Source: Streptomyces sp. NBC_01294 (lineage in GTDB: Bacteria; Actinomycetota; Actinomycetes; Streptomycetales; Streptomycetaceae). From it: a DNA stretch of 64,000 nucleotides. The notes under the pieces are model-generated. The model did not search any database. It was not told the DNA's origin and saw nothing but the letters and a program-made list of their open reading frames with translations. Position numbers and translations under genes: made by a program. Position 1 is the first letter of the stretch, and each line of letters starts with the position of its first letter. This document shows positions 29,124 to 36,952 of the stretch, piece after piece. The stretch covers positions 2,793,001 through 2,857,000 of the forward strand of contig NZ_CP108423.1 of assembly GCF_035917235.1 (NCBI RefSeq), in the 5' to 3' direction.

Positions 29124-31928
29124 GTGAGCCCTCCGGACGGCGCGGCGGCGGACGACGACGCACGCCCTGACGACGGCCCGGACTCCCGCCCCGACCCCCA
29201 CGCGGAGACCCTGCCGCAGACCCGGCCGGAGACACCGCCGGAGCCCCGGCGCCCCGCCGGCGACACCGAAGGCGCAGCCAACCGCAACGGCAACGGTGAC
29301 AACGGTGACGGTGACGGCGCGGAGGGCCCGCACGGCCACGCCCCCACGGCCGCCGACCAGGTCGAGGTCGACGAACCGCTGCTCGCCGCCCGCGTGCACC
29401 GCCCCTCCGACCTCGTCCGCCTGCTCGTCGGCATCCTCGGCATCGCCGTCGTGCTCGCCGTCGCCGCCTTCGCCCACGGCACCACCGTCGGCCTGGAGGA
29501 GGACATCAACAAGGGCACCGGCCAGGCGCCGGACCTGTTGATCAAGGTCGCCGCACTCGTGTCCAGCATCGCGGTGCTGCTGCTGCCCGTCGCCTTCGCC
29601 ATCGAGCGGCTCATCAAACGCGACGGCCTGCGCATCGCCGACGGCGTACTCGCCGCCGTCCTCGCGCACGGCGTGACCCTCGCCACCGACCTGTGGGTCT
29701 CCCAGGCCGCCCCCGACACCATCCAGGACGCCCTGACCCGTTCGGCGGGCGGCGGGGCCCTCACCGACCCGGTGCACGGCTACCTCGCGCCCGTCATCGC
29801 GTACATGACCGCCGTCGGCATGACCCGCAGACCCCACTGGCGCGTCGCGCTGTGGGTGGTCCTGCTGCTCAACGCCCTCACCATGCTGGTCAACGGGTAC
29901 ACCACCCCGTTCTCGATCATCCTCACCGTCCTGATCGGCTGGAGCGTCGCGTACGGCACCCTGTACGCCGTCGGCTCGCCCAACGTGCGCCCCACCGGGC
30001 AGAACCTCCTCGCCGGACTGCGCCGCGTCGGCTTCCAGCCGGTCAGCGCGATGCGCGCCGAGGCCCCCGACGGCCCCGAGGCGTCCGAGGTCAGCGACCG
30101 CGGCCGGCGCTACCACGTCACGCTGGAGGACGGGCCGCCGCTCGACGTCACCGTCGTCGACCGCGAACAGCAGGCCCAGGGCTTCTTCTACCGGGTCTGG
30201 CGCCGGCTCACCCTGCGCGGCATCACCACCCGGCGCAGCCTGCAGTCGCTGCGCCAGGCACTGGAGCAGGAGGCGCTCCTCGCGTACGCGGCGATCGCGG
30301 CCGGGGCCAACGCGCCGAAGCTGATCGCCACCTCCGAACTCGGTCCGGACGCGGTGATGCTCGTCTACGAGCACCTGGGCGGCCGGACCCTGGACTCGCT
30401 CCCCGACGAGGAGATCACCGACGAGCTGAGCCGCAACGCCTGGGAGCAGGTACGGGCCCTCCAGTCGCGGCGGATCGCGCACCGCAGGCTCACCGGGGAC
30501 GCCCTGGTGGTGGATCGTTCCGGCAACGTCATCCTCACCGACCTGCGGGGCGGCGAGATCGCCGCCGGCGATCTGGTGCTCCGGATGGACATCGCTCAGC
30601 TGCTGACCACGCTCGGCCTGCGGGTCGGCGCGGAGCGGTCGGTGGCTTCGGCGGTGTCGGTGCTCGGCCCCGACACCGTGGCGGACTGCCTGCCGCTGCT
30701 CCAGCCGATCGCGCTGAGCCGTTCCACCCGGGCGACGCTGCGCAGGCTGGCCCGGGAGCGGGCCGACCGGCAGCGCGAGGCCGTACTGGAATCCTCGCGC
30801 GCGGCGAAGGCGGCGCGCGAGGCGGAGTCCGCGGCCTCCGCCACTCCGGTCTCCGCCTCGGCCGCCGCCGACCGGAAGGCCGAGAAGAAGGCCCTGGACG
30901 ACGCGCTGGACGGGGCGCGCGAGGAGGACCTGCTCAGCCAGATCCGCCAGCAGGTGCTGCTGATCCGCCCGCAGGCGCCGGTGGAGCCGGCCCGGCTGGA
31001 GCGGATCCGGCCGCGCACGCTGGTGTCGTTCATCGCGGGCGCGTTCGGTGCGTACTTCCTGCTCACGCAGCTCGCCCACGTGGACTTCGGGACCGTGATC
31101 GGCGAGGCGCAGTGGGGCTGGGTCGGGGCGGCGCTCGCCTTCTCGGCGCTGAGCTACTTCGCGGCGGCGATGAGCCTGCTGGGCTTCGTGCCCGAGCGGG
31201 TGTCGTTCCTGCGGACCGTGGTCGCGCAGGTGGCCGGGTCGTTCGTGAAGCTGGTGGCCCCGGCGGCGGTCGGCGGTGTCGCGCTGAACACGCGGTTCCT
31301 GCAGCGGGCGGGGGTCCGGCCGGGGCTGGCGGTCGCGAGCGTGGGCGCCTCCCAGTTGTTCGGGCTGGCCAGCCACATCCTGCTGCTGCTGTCCTTCGGC
31401 TACCTGACCGGGACCGAGAAGACCCCGGAGATGACCCCGTCCCGGGCGGTCATCGCGGGGCTGCTGACGGTGGCGGTGCTGGTGCTGGTGGTGACGGCGG
31501 TCCCGTTCATGCGGAAGTTCATCGTGACGCGGGTACGGGCGCTGTTCGCGGGCGTGGTGCCGCGCATGCTGGACGTGCTCCAGCGGCCGAAGAAGCTGAT
31601 GACCGGGATCGGCGGGATGCTGCTGCTGACGGGCTGTTTCGTGATGTGCCTGGACGCGTCGATCCGCGCGTTCGGGGGCGGCGAGGCCATCAGCTACGCG
31701 AGCATCGCGGTGGTGTTCCTGGCGGGCAACGCGCTGGGGTCGGCGGCGCCGACGCCGGGCGGTATGGGCGCGGTCGAGACCACGCTGACCCTGGGGCTGA
31801 TCGCGGCCGGGCTGGACAAGGAGGTCGCGATCTCGGCGGTGCTGCTGTTCCGGCTGATGACCTTCTGGCTGCCGGTGCTGCCGGGGTGGATCTCGTTCAA
31901 CTTCCTGACGCGCAAGGAAGCCATCTAG
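29124..31928 (+). CDS. LPG-synthase/flippase-type membrane protein with kinase-like domain
   Basis: 934 residues from GTG 29124, which has AAGGAG 6 bases upstream; an upstream GTG at 29103 lacks a good site. After an acidic disordered N-terminus come about 6 membrane helices (residues about 95-290). A cytoplasmic ABC1/RIO-like kinase region follows (about 310-500: ALLAYAAIAAGANAPKLIAT, AHRRLTGDALVVDRSGNVIL, TDLRGGEI), in which HRD and DFG are degenerate. A coiled, Ala/Glu-rich linker precedes a C-terminal YbhN/MprF-type domain of 7-8 helices (about 620-934) with APTPGGMGAVETTLTLGLIA. MprF-type flippases move aminoacylated lipids; no synthase domain is present here, so the role is inferred transport or glycolipid handling. 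Confidence 0.85.
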   Translation: MSPPDGAAADDDARPDDGPDSRPDPHAETLPQTRPETPPEPRRPAGDTEGAANRNGNGDNGDGDGAEGPHGHAPTAADQVEVDEPLLAARVHRPSDLVRLLVGILGIAVVLAVAAFAHGTTVGLEEDINKGTGQAPDLLIKVAALVSSIAVLLLPVAFAIERLIKRDGLRIADGVLAAVLAHGVTLATDLWVSQAAPDTIQDALTRSAGGGALTDPVHGYLAPVIAYMTAVGMTRRPHWRVALWVVLLLNALTMLVNGYTTPFSIILTVLIGWSVAYGTLYAVGSPNVRPTGQNLLAGLRRVGFQPVSAMRAEAPDGPEASEVSDRGRRYHVTLEDGPPLDVTVVDREQQAQGFFYRVWRRLTLRGITTRRSLQSLRQALEQEALLAYAAIAAGANAPKLIATSELGPDAVMLVYEHLGGRTLDSLPDEEITDELSRNAWEQVRALQSRRIAHRRLTGDALVVDRSGNVILTDLRGGEIAAGDLVLRMDIAQLLTTLGLRVGAERSVASAVSVLGPDTVADCLPLLQPIALSRSTRATLRRLARERADRQREAVLESSRAAKAAREAESAASATPVSASAAADRKAEKKALDDALDGAREEDLLSQIRQQVLLIRPQAPVEPARLERIRPRTLVSFIAGAFGAYFLLTQLAHVDFGTVIGEAQWGWVGAALAFSALSYFAAAMSLLGFVPERVSFLRTVVAQVAGSFVKLVAPAAVGGVALNTRFLQRAGVRPGLAVASVGASQLFGLASHILLLLSFGYLTGTEKTPEMTPSRAVIAGLLTVAVLVLVVTAVPFMRKFIVTRVRALFAGVVPRMLDVLQRPKKLMTGIGGMLLLTGCFVMCLDASIRAFGGGEAISYASIAVVFLAGNALGSAAPTPGGMGAVETTLTLGLIAAGLDKEVAISAVLLFRLMTFWLPVLPGWISFNFLTRKEAI

Positions 31929-32019
31929 CCTCCGGCTCGGTCTGCGGGTGTCCGGGTTCCGCCCGGGCGTTCCGGTCCGCGCCCGCGGGGTGTCCGTACC
32001 CCCTACGGCGCTCCGCGCC

Positions 32020-32043
32020 CGCGCCTCAAACGCCGGCGGGGCT
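32020..32043. repeat. Single inverted copy of the palindromic repeat
   Basis: Reverse-complement copy of the unit seen at 3709 (CGCGCCTCAAACGCCGGCGG). It lies in the 206-base gap between the flippase-like gene and the TAP-like gene; the rest of the gap shows nothing recognisable beyond the next ribosome site. Confidence 0.85.
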
Positions 32044-32134
32044 GACTCGGCCGGGCGAAGCACGGAGGCGCCGGCGGACCCCCGGATGGGTCAGCGCGGG
32101 GGCGGTGGTGGGGAAGCGCGCACAGGATGGGGGC

Positions 32135-33736
32135 ATGTCGAGAAACGCCTGGCGGGTCACCGCCGCCGCCGCGCTCGCCGCCACCCTCCTCACCACGGCC
32201 GCCTGCTCCGACGACGGCGACGAGAAGAAGACGGCGGCCGACGGCACCCCGGAGGTCAAGCCGCTCAAGTGGGGCGAGTGCCAGGCTCCCACCACCGCCC
32301 AGGGCGGCGGCCAGGCCCCGCCCAAGGACTGGCAGTGCGCCACGCTCGACGTCCCGCTCGACTACGCGAAGCCCGAGGGCGAGACCATCCCGATCGCCCT
32401 GATCCGCGCCAAGGCGCGCGACCAGAAGAACCGTCTCGGCTCCCTGGTCTTCAACTTCGGCGGCCCCGGAGACTCCGGCATGGCCACCCTCCCCAGCGCC
32501 GCCAAGGAGTTCGAGGCCCTGCGCGCCCGGTATGACCTGGTCAGCTTCGACCCCCGCGGGGTGGGCGCCAGCGTCCCCGTGCTGTGCGCGAGCGACCGGC
32601 AGCTGGACGCGTACTACGCCGAGGACGCCTCCCCCGACACGCCGCAGGAGGAGAAGGCCTTCACCGACGCCGGCAAGGAGTACGTCGAGGCCTGCGAGAA
32701 GAACTCCGGCAAGCTCCTGCCCCACGTCGGCACCGAGAACGCCGCCCGCGACCTGGACCGCATCCGCCAGGCCCTCGGCGACGAGAAGCTGAACTACTTC
32801 GGGATCTCCTACGGCACCGAACTCGGCGGGGTCTACGCCCACCTCTTCCCCAAGAACGTCGGACGGGCCGTCTTCGACGCCGTCGTGGACCCGACCCAGA
32901 CCTCCGAGGAGGGGGCACTGGGCCAGGCCAAGGGCTTCCAGCTCGCGCTGGACAACTTCTCCCAGGACTGCGTGGACCGCGGCGACGAGTGCACGCTCCA
33001 GGGCAGCAGCGTCAAGGAGATCGAGGCCGGGATCATCAAGCTCCAGAAGGACCTGGCCGCGAAGCCCATCCCGGGCATCGGAGACCGGATGCTGACCGAG
33101 AGCCTCGCGACCAACGGCATCGCCCTGGCCCTGTACTCGCAGGAGCTGTGGCCGCTGCTGGAGCAGGGCCTCGACGAGGCGCAGGGCGGTCAGGGGCAAC
33201 TGCTGATGGCCCTGTCGGACTCGCTCAGCGGGCGTGACGAGCAAGGGCGTTACAGCAACCTCGGCGCGGCCAACATCGCCATCAACTGCCGAGACAGCAA
33301 AGACCGTTACACCCTGGAGCAGGCCAAGGCCAAGCTGCCGGCCTTCCGCGCGGCCTCGCCCGTCTTCGGGGACCTCCTCGGCTGGGGGATGCTGGGCTGC
33401 ACCGACTGGCCGGTCCCCGGCACCTGGGAGACCCCGGACGTCTCGGCGCCGGGATCCGAGCCGATCCTGGTGATCGGCAACACGGGCGACCCGGCCACCC
33501 CGTACGAGGGCGCCCGCAAGATGGTCGAGCGGCTCGGCCCCGGTGTGGGCGTGGAGCTCACGTACAAGGGCGAGGGCCACGGCGCGTACAACAGCGGCGA
33601 CCCGTGCGTGCAGGAGGCGGTGAACACGTACCTGATCGAGGGCAAGCCCCCGGCCGCCGGCACCGTCTGCACGGCCGCGCCGTCCGATCCGACCGCGCCG
33701 ACCCTGCCGTCCGAGCCGTCCGAGCTGCAGGGCTGA
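32135..33736 (+). CDS. Secreted alpha/beta hydrolase lipoprotein (tripeptidyl aminopeptidase type)
   Basis: 533 residues. A lipoprotein signal with lipobox TTAAC (Cys24) places it on the outer face of the membrane. The alpha/beta-hydrolase core has VFNFGGPGDSG (oxyanion), NYFGISYGTELGG (nucleophile Ser), GNTGDPATPYEGA (Asp) and GEGHGAYNSGD (His), followed by the TAP-like C-terminal domain. Paired cysteines suggest disulfides. Such enzymes remove tripeptides or process secreted peptides; some hydrolyse lipid esters. It is monocistronic, ending at a strong hairpin. Confidence 0.9.
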   Translation: MSRNAWRVTAAAALAATLLTTAACSDDGDEKKTAADGTPEVKPLKWGECQAPTTAQGGGQAPPKDWQCATLDVPLDYAKPEGETIPIALIRAKARDQKNRLGSLVFNFGGPGDSGMATLPSAAKEFEALRARYDLVSFDPRGVGASVPVLCASDRQLDAYYAEDASPDTPQEEKAFTDAGKEYVEACEKNSGKLLPHVGTENAARDLDRIRQALGDEKLNYFGISYGTELGGVYAHLFPKNVGRAVFDAVVDPTQTSEEGALGQAKGFQLALDNFSQDCVDRGDECTLQGSSVKEIEAGIIKLQKDLAAKPIPGIGDRMLTESLATNGIALALYSQELWPLLEQGLDEAQGGQGQLLMALSDSLSGRDEQGRYSNLGAANIAINCRDSKDRYTLEQAKAKLPAFRAASPVFGDLLGWGMLGCTDWPVPGTWETPDVSAPGSEPILVIGNTGDPATPYEGARKMVERLGPGVGVELTYKGEGHGAYNSGDPCVQEAVNTYLIEGKPPAAGTVCTAAPSDPTAPTLPSEPSELQG

Positions 33737-33774
33737 ACAGAGCCGCGCAGGGCCGCCGCAGGGCCGGGCAACGC

Positions 33775-33814
33775 CGAAGGGGCCGTACCCCGTGATCGGG
33801 GTACGGCCCCTTCG
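33775..33814. terminator. Bidirectional terminator between the TAP-like gene and moeZ
   Basis: Perfect 17-bp inverted repeat, arms 33775-33791 and 33798-33814 (CGAAGGGGCCGTACCCC and its complement) with a GTGATC loop, between convergent genes. Confidence 0.88.
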
Positions 33815-33822
33815 GGCGACTG

Positions 33823-35001
33823 CTAGTAGACCGGCTTCTCGGGCTCGATCTGGTGGACCCAGCCGATGACGCCGCCGCCGACGTGCACCGCGTCCGCGAA
33901 GCCCGCGGACTTCAGGACGGCGAGGACTTCCGCACTGCGGACACCCGTCTTGCAGTGCAAGACGATGCGCTTGTTCTGCGGCAGGTCCTGGAGGGCGGTG
34001 CCCATCAGGAACTCGCCCTTGGGGATCAGCTTCGCGCCGGGGATCGAGACGATCTCGTACTCGTTGATCTCGCGGACGTCGATGATCTCGATGGGCTCGT
34101 CGGTGTCGATCCACTCCTTGAGCTGCTTGGGAGTGATCGTCGAACCGGCGGCCGCCTCCTGGGCCTCCTCCGACACGACGCCGCAGAAGGCCTCGTAGTC
34201 GATGAGCTCGGTGACGGTCGCGTTCGGACCGCAGACCGCGCAGTCGGGGTCCTTGCGGACCTTGACCTGGCGGTACTGCATCTCCAGGGCGTCGTAGATC
34301 ATCAGGCGGCCGACCAGCGGCTCGCCGACGCCCGTGAGGACCTTGATGGCCTCGGTGACCTGGATGGACCCGATGGACGCGCAGAGCACGCCCAGCACGC
34401 CGCCCTCGGCACAGCTCGGGACCATGCCCGGCGGGGGCGGCTCCGGGTAGAGGCAGCGGTAGCACGGACCGTGCTCCGACCAGAAGACCGAGGCCTGGCC
34501 GTCGAAGCGGTAGATCGAACCCCACACGTACGGCTTGTTCAGCAGCACGCAGGCGTCGTTGACCAGGTAGCGGGTGGCGAAGTTGTCCGTGCCGTCGACG
34601 ATGAGGTCGTACTGGCTGAAGATCTCCATCACGTTCTCGGCTTCGAGCCGCTCTTCGTGAAGGACCACGTTCACGTACGGGTTGATGCCCAGCACGCTGT
34701 CGCGGGCCGACTCGGCCTTGGAACGGCCGATGTCCGCCTGGCTGTGGATGATCTGGCGCTGCAGGTTCGACTCGTCGACCTCGTCGAACTCCACGATGCC
34801 CAGCGTGCCGACGCCGGCCGCGGCCAGGTACATGAGGGCGGGCGAGCCGAGGCCGCCCGCGCCCACGGCCAGCACCTTGGCGTTCTTCAGGCGCTTCTGG
34901 CCGTCCATCCCGACATCGGGGATGATCAGGTGGCGGGAGTACCGACGGACCTCGTCAACGGTGAGCTCAGCAGCTGGCTCGACCAGGGGTGGCAGCGACA
35001 C
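33823..35001 (-). CDS. moeZ: MoeZ: adenylyltransferase/sulfurtransferase
   Basis: 392 residues, GTG start with GGAG upstream. The N-terminal E1-like domain has GAGGLGSP (47-54), the ATP-binding DEVDESNLQRQ, and zinc cysteines Cys180/Cys183 and Cys254/Cys257. The C-terminal rhodanese domain carries the active cysteine in LHCKTGVRS (Cys350). It adenylates and thiocarboxylates small ubiquitin-like sulfur carriers (MoaD, CysO, ThiS types), serving molybdenum cofactor, cysteine and thioamide/thioether natural-product pathways in actinobacteria. It is the last gene before the accessory block. Confidence 0.95.
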   Translation of the reverse strand: MSLPPLVEPAAELTVDEVRRYSRHLIIPDVGMDGQKRLKNAKVLAVGAGGLGSPALMYLAAAGVGTLGIVEFDEVDESNLQRQIIHSQADIGRSKAESARDSVLGINPYVNVVLHEERLEAENVMEIFSQYDLIVDGTDNFATRYLVNDACVLLNKPYVWGSIYRFDGQASVFWSEHGPCYRCLYPEPPPPGMVPSCAEGGVLGVLCASIGSIQVTEAIKVLTGVGEPLVGRLMIYDALEMQYRQVKVRKDPDCAVCGPNATVTELIDYEAFCGVVSEEAQEAAAGSTITPKQLKEWIDTDEPIEIIDVREINEYEIVSIPGAKLIPKGEFLMGTALQDLPQNKRIVLHCKTGVRSAEVLAVLKSAGFADAVHVGGGVIGWVHQIEPEKPVY

Positions 35002-35064
35002 GGGGACTCCGTAGATGGTGACGTCTTAACGGTGGTTCTCTCCGTAACACTGCCACGCCCGTCT

Positions 35065-35820
35065 TCATTCCAAGACACCTGTCCCGATCCTTGAGACGAT
35101 TTCGTCCCAGTACGCGGGCATCGAGGCCCATGGGTCACGGTCCGCGGACCCGCGCCGGTCGGTGAACCAGATGGTGCCCGCGCCCTGCCAGCGGGCGATC
35201 CGCATCGCCTCCTCGAGATGGGTGCGCGGCACCCCGTGCACGAGGTGGCAGAACCGCTCCGCCGGGTACTCCGCGGTCCACTCCGCCACCTGCGACCAGC
35301 GGTAGTCGACCCAGGTGCCGGAGAAGGTGACCAGCTGGTCCGCCGCCTCCGCGTAGCCCTCGTACGGGTGCGTGCCGTGGCCGAGCACGATCCGCAGGTC
35401 CTGCCCCAGGCCGCGCAGGGTGTCGACGACCCGGCACACCGAGGCCAGTTCCGCCTTGTCGGCCGGGGCCTCGGCGAGGTAGAAGCCGCCGACCCCGTAC
35501 CAGTCGCGGAAGCGGTGGGCGTCGGAGACCAGCTCCCCGAAGGAGCGCGATCCGCCCCGCATCGCGAGATGGCCGAGGACCGTGCCGCCCGCGCGGCGCA
35601 GCTTCGCGGCCGCCTCGGTGCAGTGCGGGTCGGGCCGCCCGCCCGGGCCGTCCGTGACGTTGAGCACGGCCCAGTGCAGCGGGGTGCCGGGGCGGGTCAG
35701 CTCGGCCCATTCGACGGGGGCGAGCAGCGGGTGCGCGTAGCCGGGGGTGCCGAGGCCGAGGCGGCCCGCCTCGGTCGCGGCGGCGGTCACGGCCCCCGGC
35801 GGGGTGGTCAGATGCGGCAC
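35065..35820 (-). CDS. Spherulin-4 family protein (GH135-like glycoside hydrolase)
   Basis: 251 residues from GTG 35820, overlapping the end of the epimerase gene by 13 bases. It is a TIM-barrel-like spherulation-specific family 4 protein: LGTPGYAHPLLAPVEWAEL, LHWAVLNVTDG, LGHLAMRGGSRS, FRDWYGVGGFYLAEAP and IVLGHGTHPYEGYAEAADQL. The acidic residue in GFYLAEAP sits where GH135 (Sph3) enzymes place a catalytic acid. Sph3 cleaves N-acetylgalactosamine-containing polymers in fungi. No signal peptide is seen, which is odd for an extracellular hydrolase; it may act inside or be exported otherwise. It ends the PelF-type operon. Confidence 0.8.
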   Translation of the reverse strand: MPHLTTPPGAVTAAATEAGRLGLGTPGYAHPLLAPVEWAELTRPGTPLHWAVLNVTDGPGGRPDPHCTEAAAKLRRAGGTVLGHLAMRGGSRSFGELVSDAHRFRDWYGVGGFYLAEAPADKAELASVCRVVDTLRGLGQDLRIVLGHGTHPYEGYAEAADQLVTFSGTWVDYRWSQVAEWTAEYPAERFCHLVHGVPRTHLEEAMRIARWQGAGTIWFTDRRGSADRDPWASMPAYWDEIVSRIGTGVLE

Positions 35821-36818
35821 GCCGCCTCCATCCAGATGTCTGCGAGCGATTCCTCCAGATTGATCCGCGGCCGCCAGCCGAGCCGGTCGCGGGCGGTGCG
35901 CACGTCGGCCTGCTGCCAGGCCCCGCAGCCGTCGGGGTAGGGGTACGGCTGGGGGGCTGCGGCGGCGATCTGCTCAGCGGTGGCCTCGGAGCGGGGCGCC
36001 CCGATGGAGGCAATCCCGGCCGGGCGGCCCGGGTGTCCGTGCCCCTGCTGCGGTCCGCCGTACGGTACGTCCAGCTCGTGCAGGGCGCCTCCGTACCCGG
36101 CGACCCGGGCCAGGACGGCGGCCGCGTCGCGCAGCCGGACCGCGCGGCCGGTGCCGATGTTGACGACGCCCTGGGCGGCCGACAGGGAGGCGGCGTGCAC
36201 GGCGCGCGCCACGTCCCGTACGTCCACGAAGTCGCGCTGCACGCCGAGCCCGCTGAGCTTGAGTTCGCCGTCGCCCGACTGCATCGCGCGGCGCATGGCC
36301 TCGGCGAGCCGGCCGAGCGGGGATCCGGCGGGGGTGCCGGGCCCGACGGGCGAGAAGATCCGCAGGACGACGGCGTCCAGCCCGGAGCCCAGGACCAGCT
36401 CGGTGGCGGCCAGTTTGCTGACTCCGTACGGCCCGCCGGGTCTCGGCACGGCGTCCTCGGCCGTGGACGAACCGGGCTGGCTGGGCCCGTACTCGGCGGC
36501 GCAGCCGAGCTGCACCAGCCGGGCGCCGCAGCCGCTGCGGCGCAGCGACTCGCAGATCGTCGCGACGGCGACGGTGTTGTGCCGGGTCAGCTCCCGGGCC
36601 CCGCCCCGGGTGGCGCCGGCACAGTTGATGACGACGCCCGGGTGGACGGCGTCGAGGAAGCGGGTGAGCGCGCCGGGGCTGCCGGTGGCGAGGTCGAAGC
36701 GGACGTCGGCGTCGTCGCCGCGGCCGAGCGCGGTGAGCTGGACCGCGGGGTCGGCGAGCAGCCGGTCGGCGACGTAACGGCCGAGGTATCCGTTGGCTCC
36801 GATCAGCAGCACCCTCAT
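35808..36818 (-). CDS. NAD-dependent sugar epimerase/dehydratase
   Basis: 336 residues from ATG 36818. An extended SDR with the Rossmann loop LIGANGYLGRYVADRLL at the N-terminus, an active-site YGVSKLAATE (YxxxK) and the sugar-nucleotide regions FSPVGPG and GLGVQRDFVDVRDVARAV. Asp-rich GRGDDADVRFDL follows strand 2. It most likely acts on a nucleotide-linked hexose such as UDP-GlcNAc or UDP-Gal, supplying the adjacent glycosyltransferase. It lies 134 bases downstream of the membrane-protein gene and overlaps the spherulin-4 gene. Confidence 0.85.
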   Translation of the reverse strand: MRVLLIGANGYLGRYVADRLLADPAVQLTALGRGDDADVRFDLATGSPGALTRFLDAVHPGVVINCAGATRGGARELTRHNTVAVATICESLRRSGCGARLVQLGCAAEYGPSQPGSSTAEDAVPRPGGPYGVSKLAATELVLGSGLDAVVLRIFSPVGPGTPAGSPLGRLAEAMRRAMQSGDGELKLSGLGVQRDFVDVRDVARAVHAASLSAAQGVVNIGTGRAVRLRDAAAVLARVAGYGGALHELDVPYGGPQQGHGHPGRPAGIASIGAPRSEATAEQIAAAAPQPYPYPDGCGAWQQADVRTARDRLGWRPRINLEESLADIWMEAACRI

Positions 36819-36952
36819 CGCGTGACCCCTTGTTTGGTTGGCTGGCCGGTCATGTCTGTTTCTCCTTGCGGACGGGCGGATGGATGGTGGGGCGGGGTAC
36901 GGGTACAGCGATTCGGCGTCGGCTCCGAAGGTCGGTGGTGGTCGCGGGGACG

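Noticed and set aside
28953..32063. A 1036-codon minus-strand frame opposite the flippase-like gene
   Set aside because: Its product is Arg/His/Gln-rich with no domain or membrane pattern, while the plus strand gives a coherent membrane protein with a ribosome site.
29693..33736. A 1347-codon plus-strand frame that could be read as one giant fusion ending in the TAP-like hydrolase
   Set aside because: The upstream 800 codons are an out-of-frame reading of the flippase gene. The real hydrolase starts at ATG 32135 with a lipoprotein signal and its own ribosome site.
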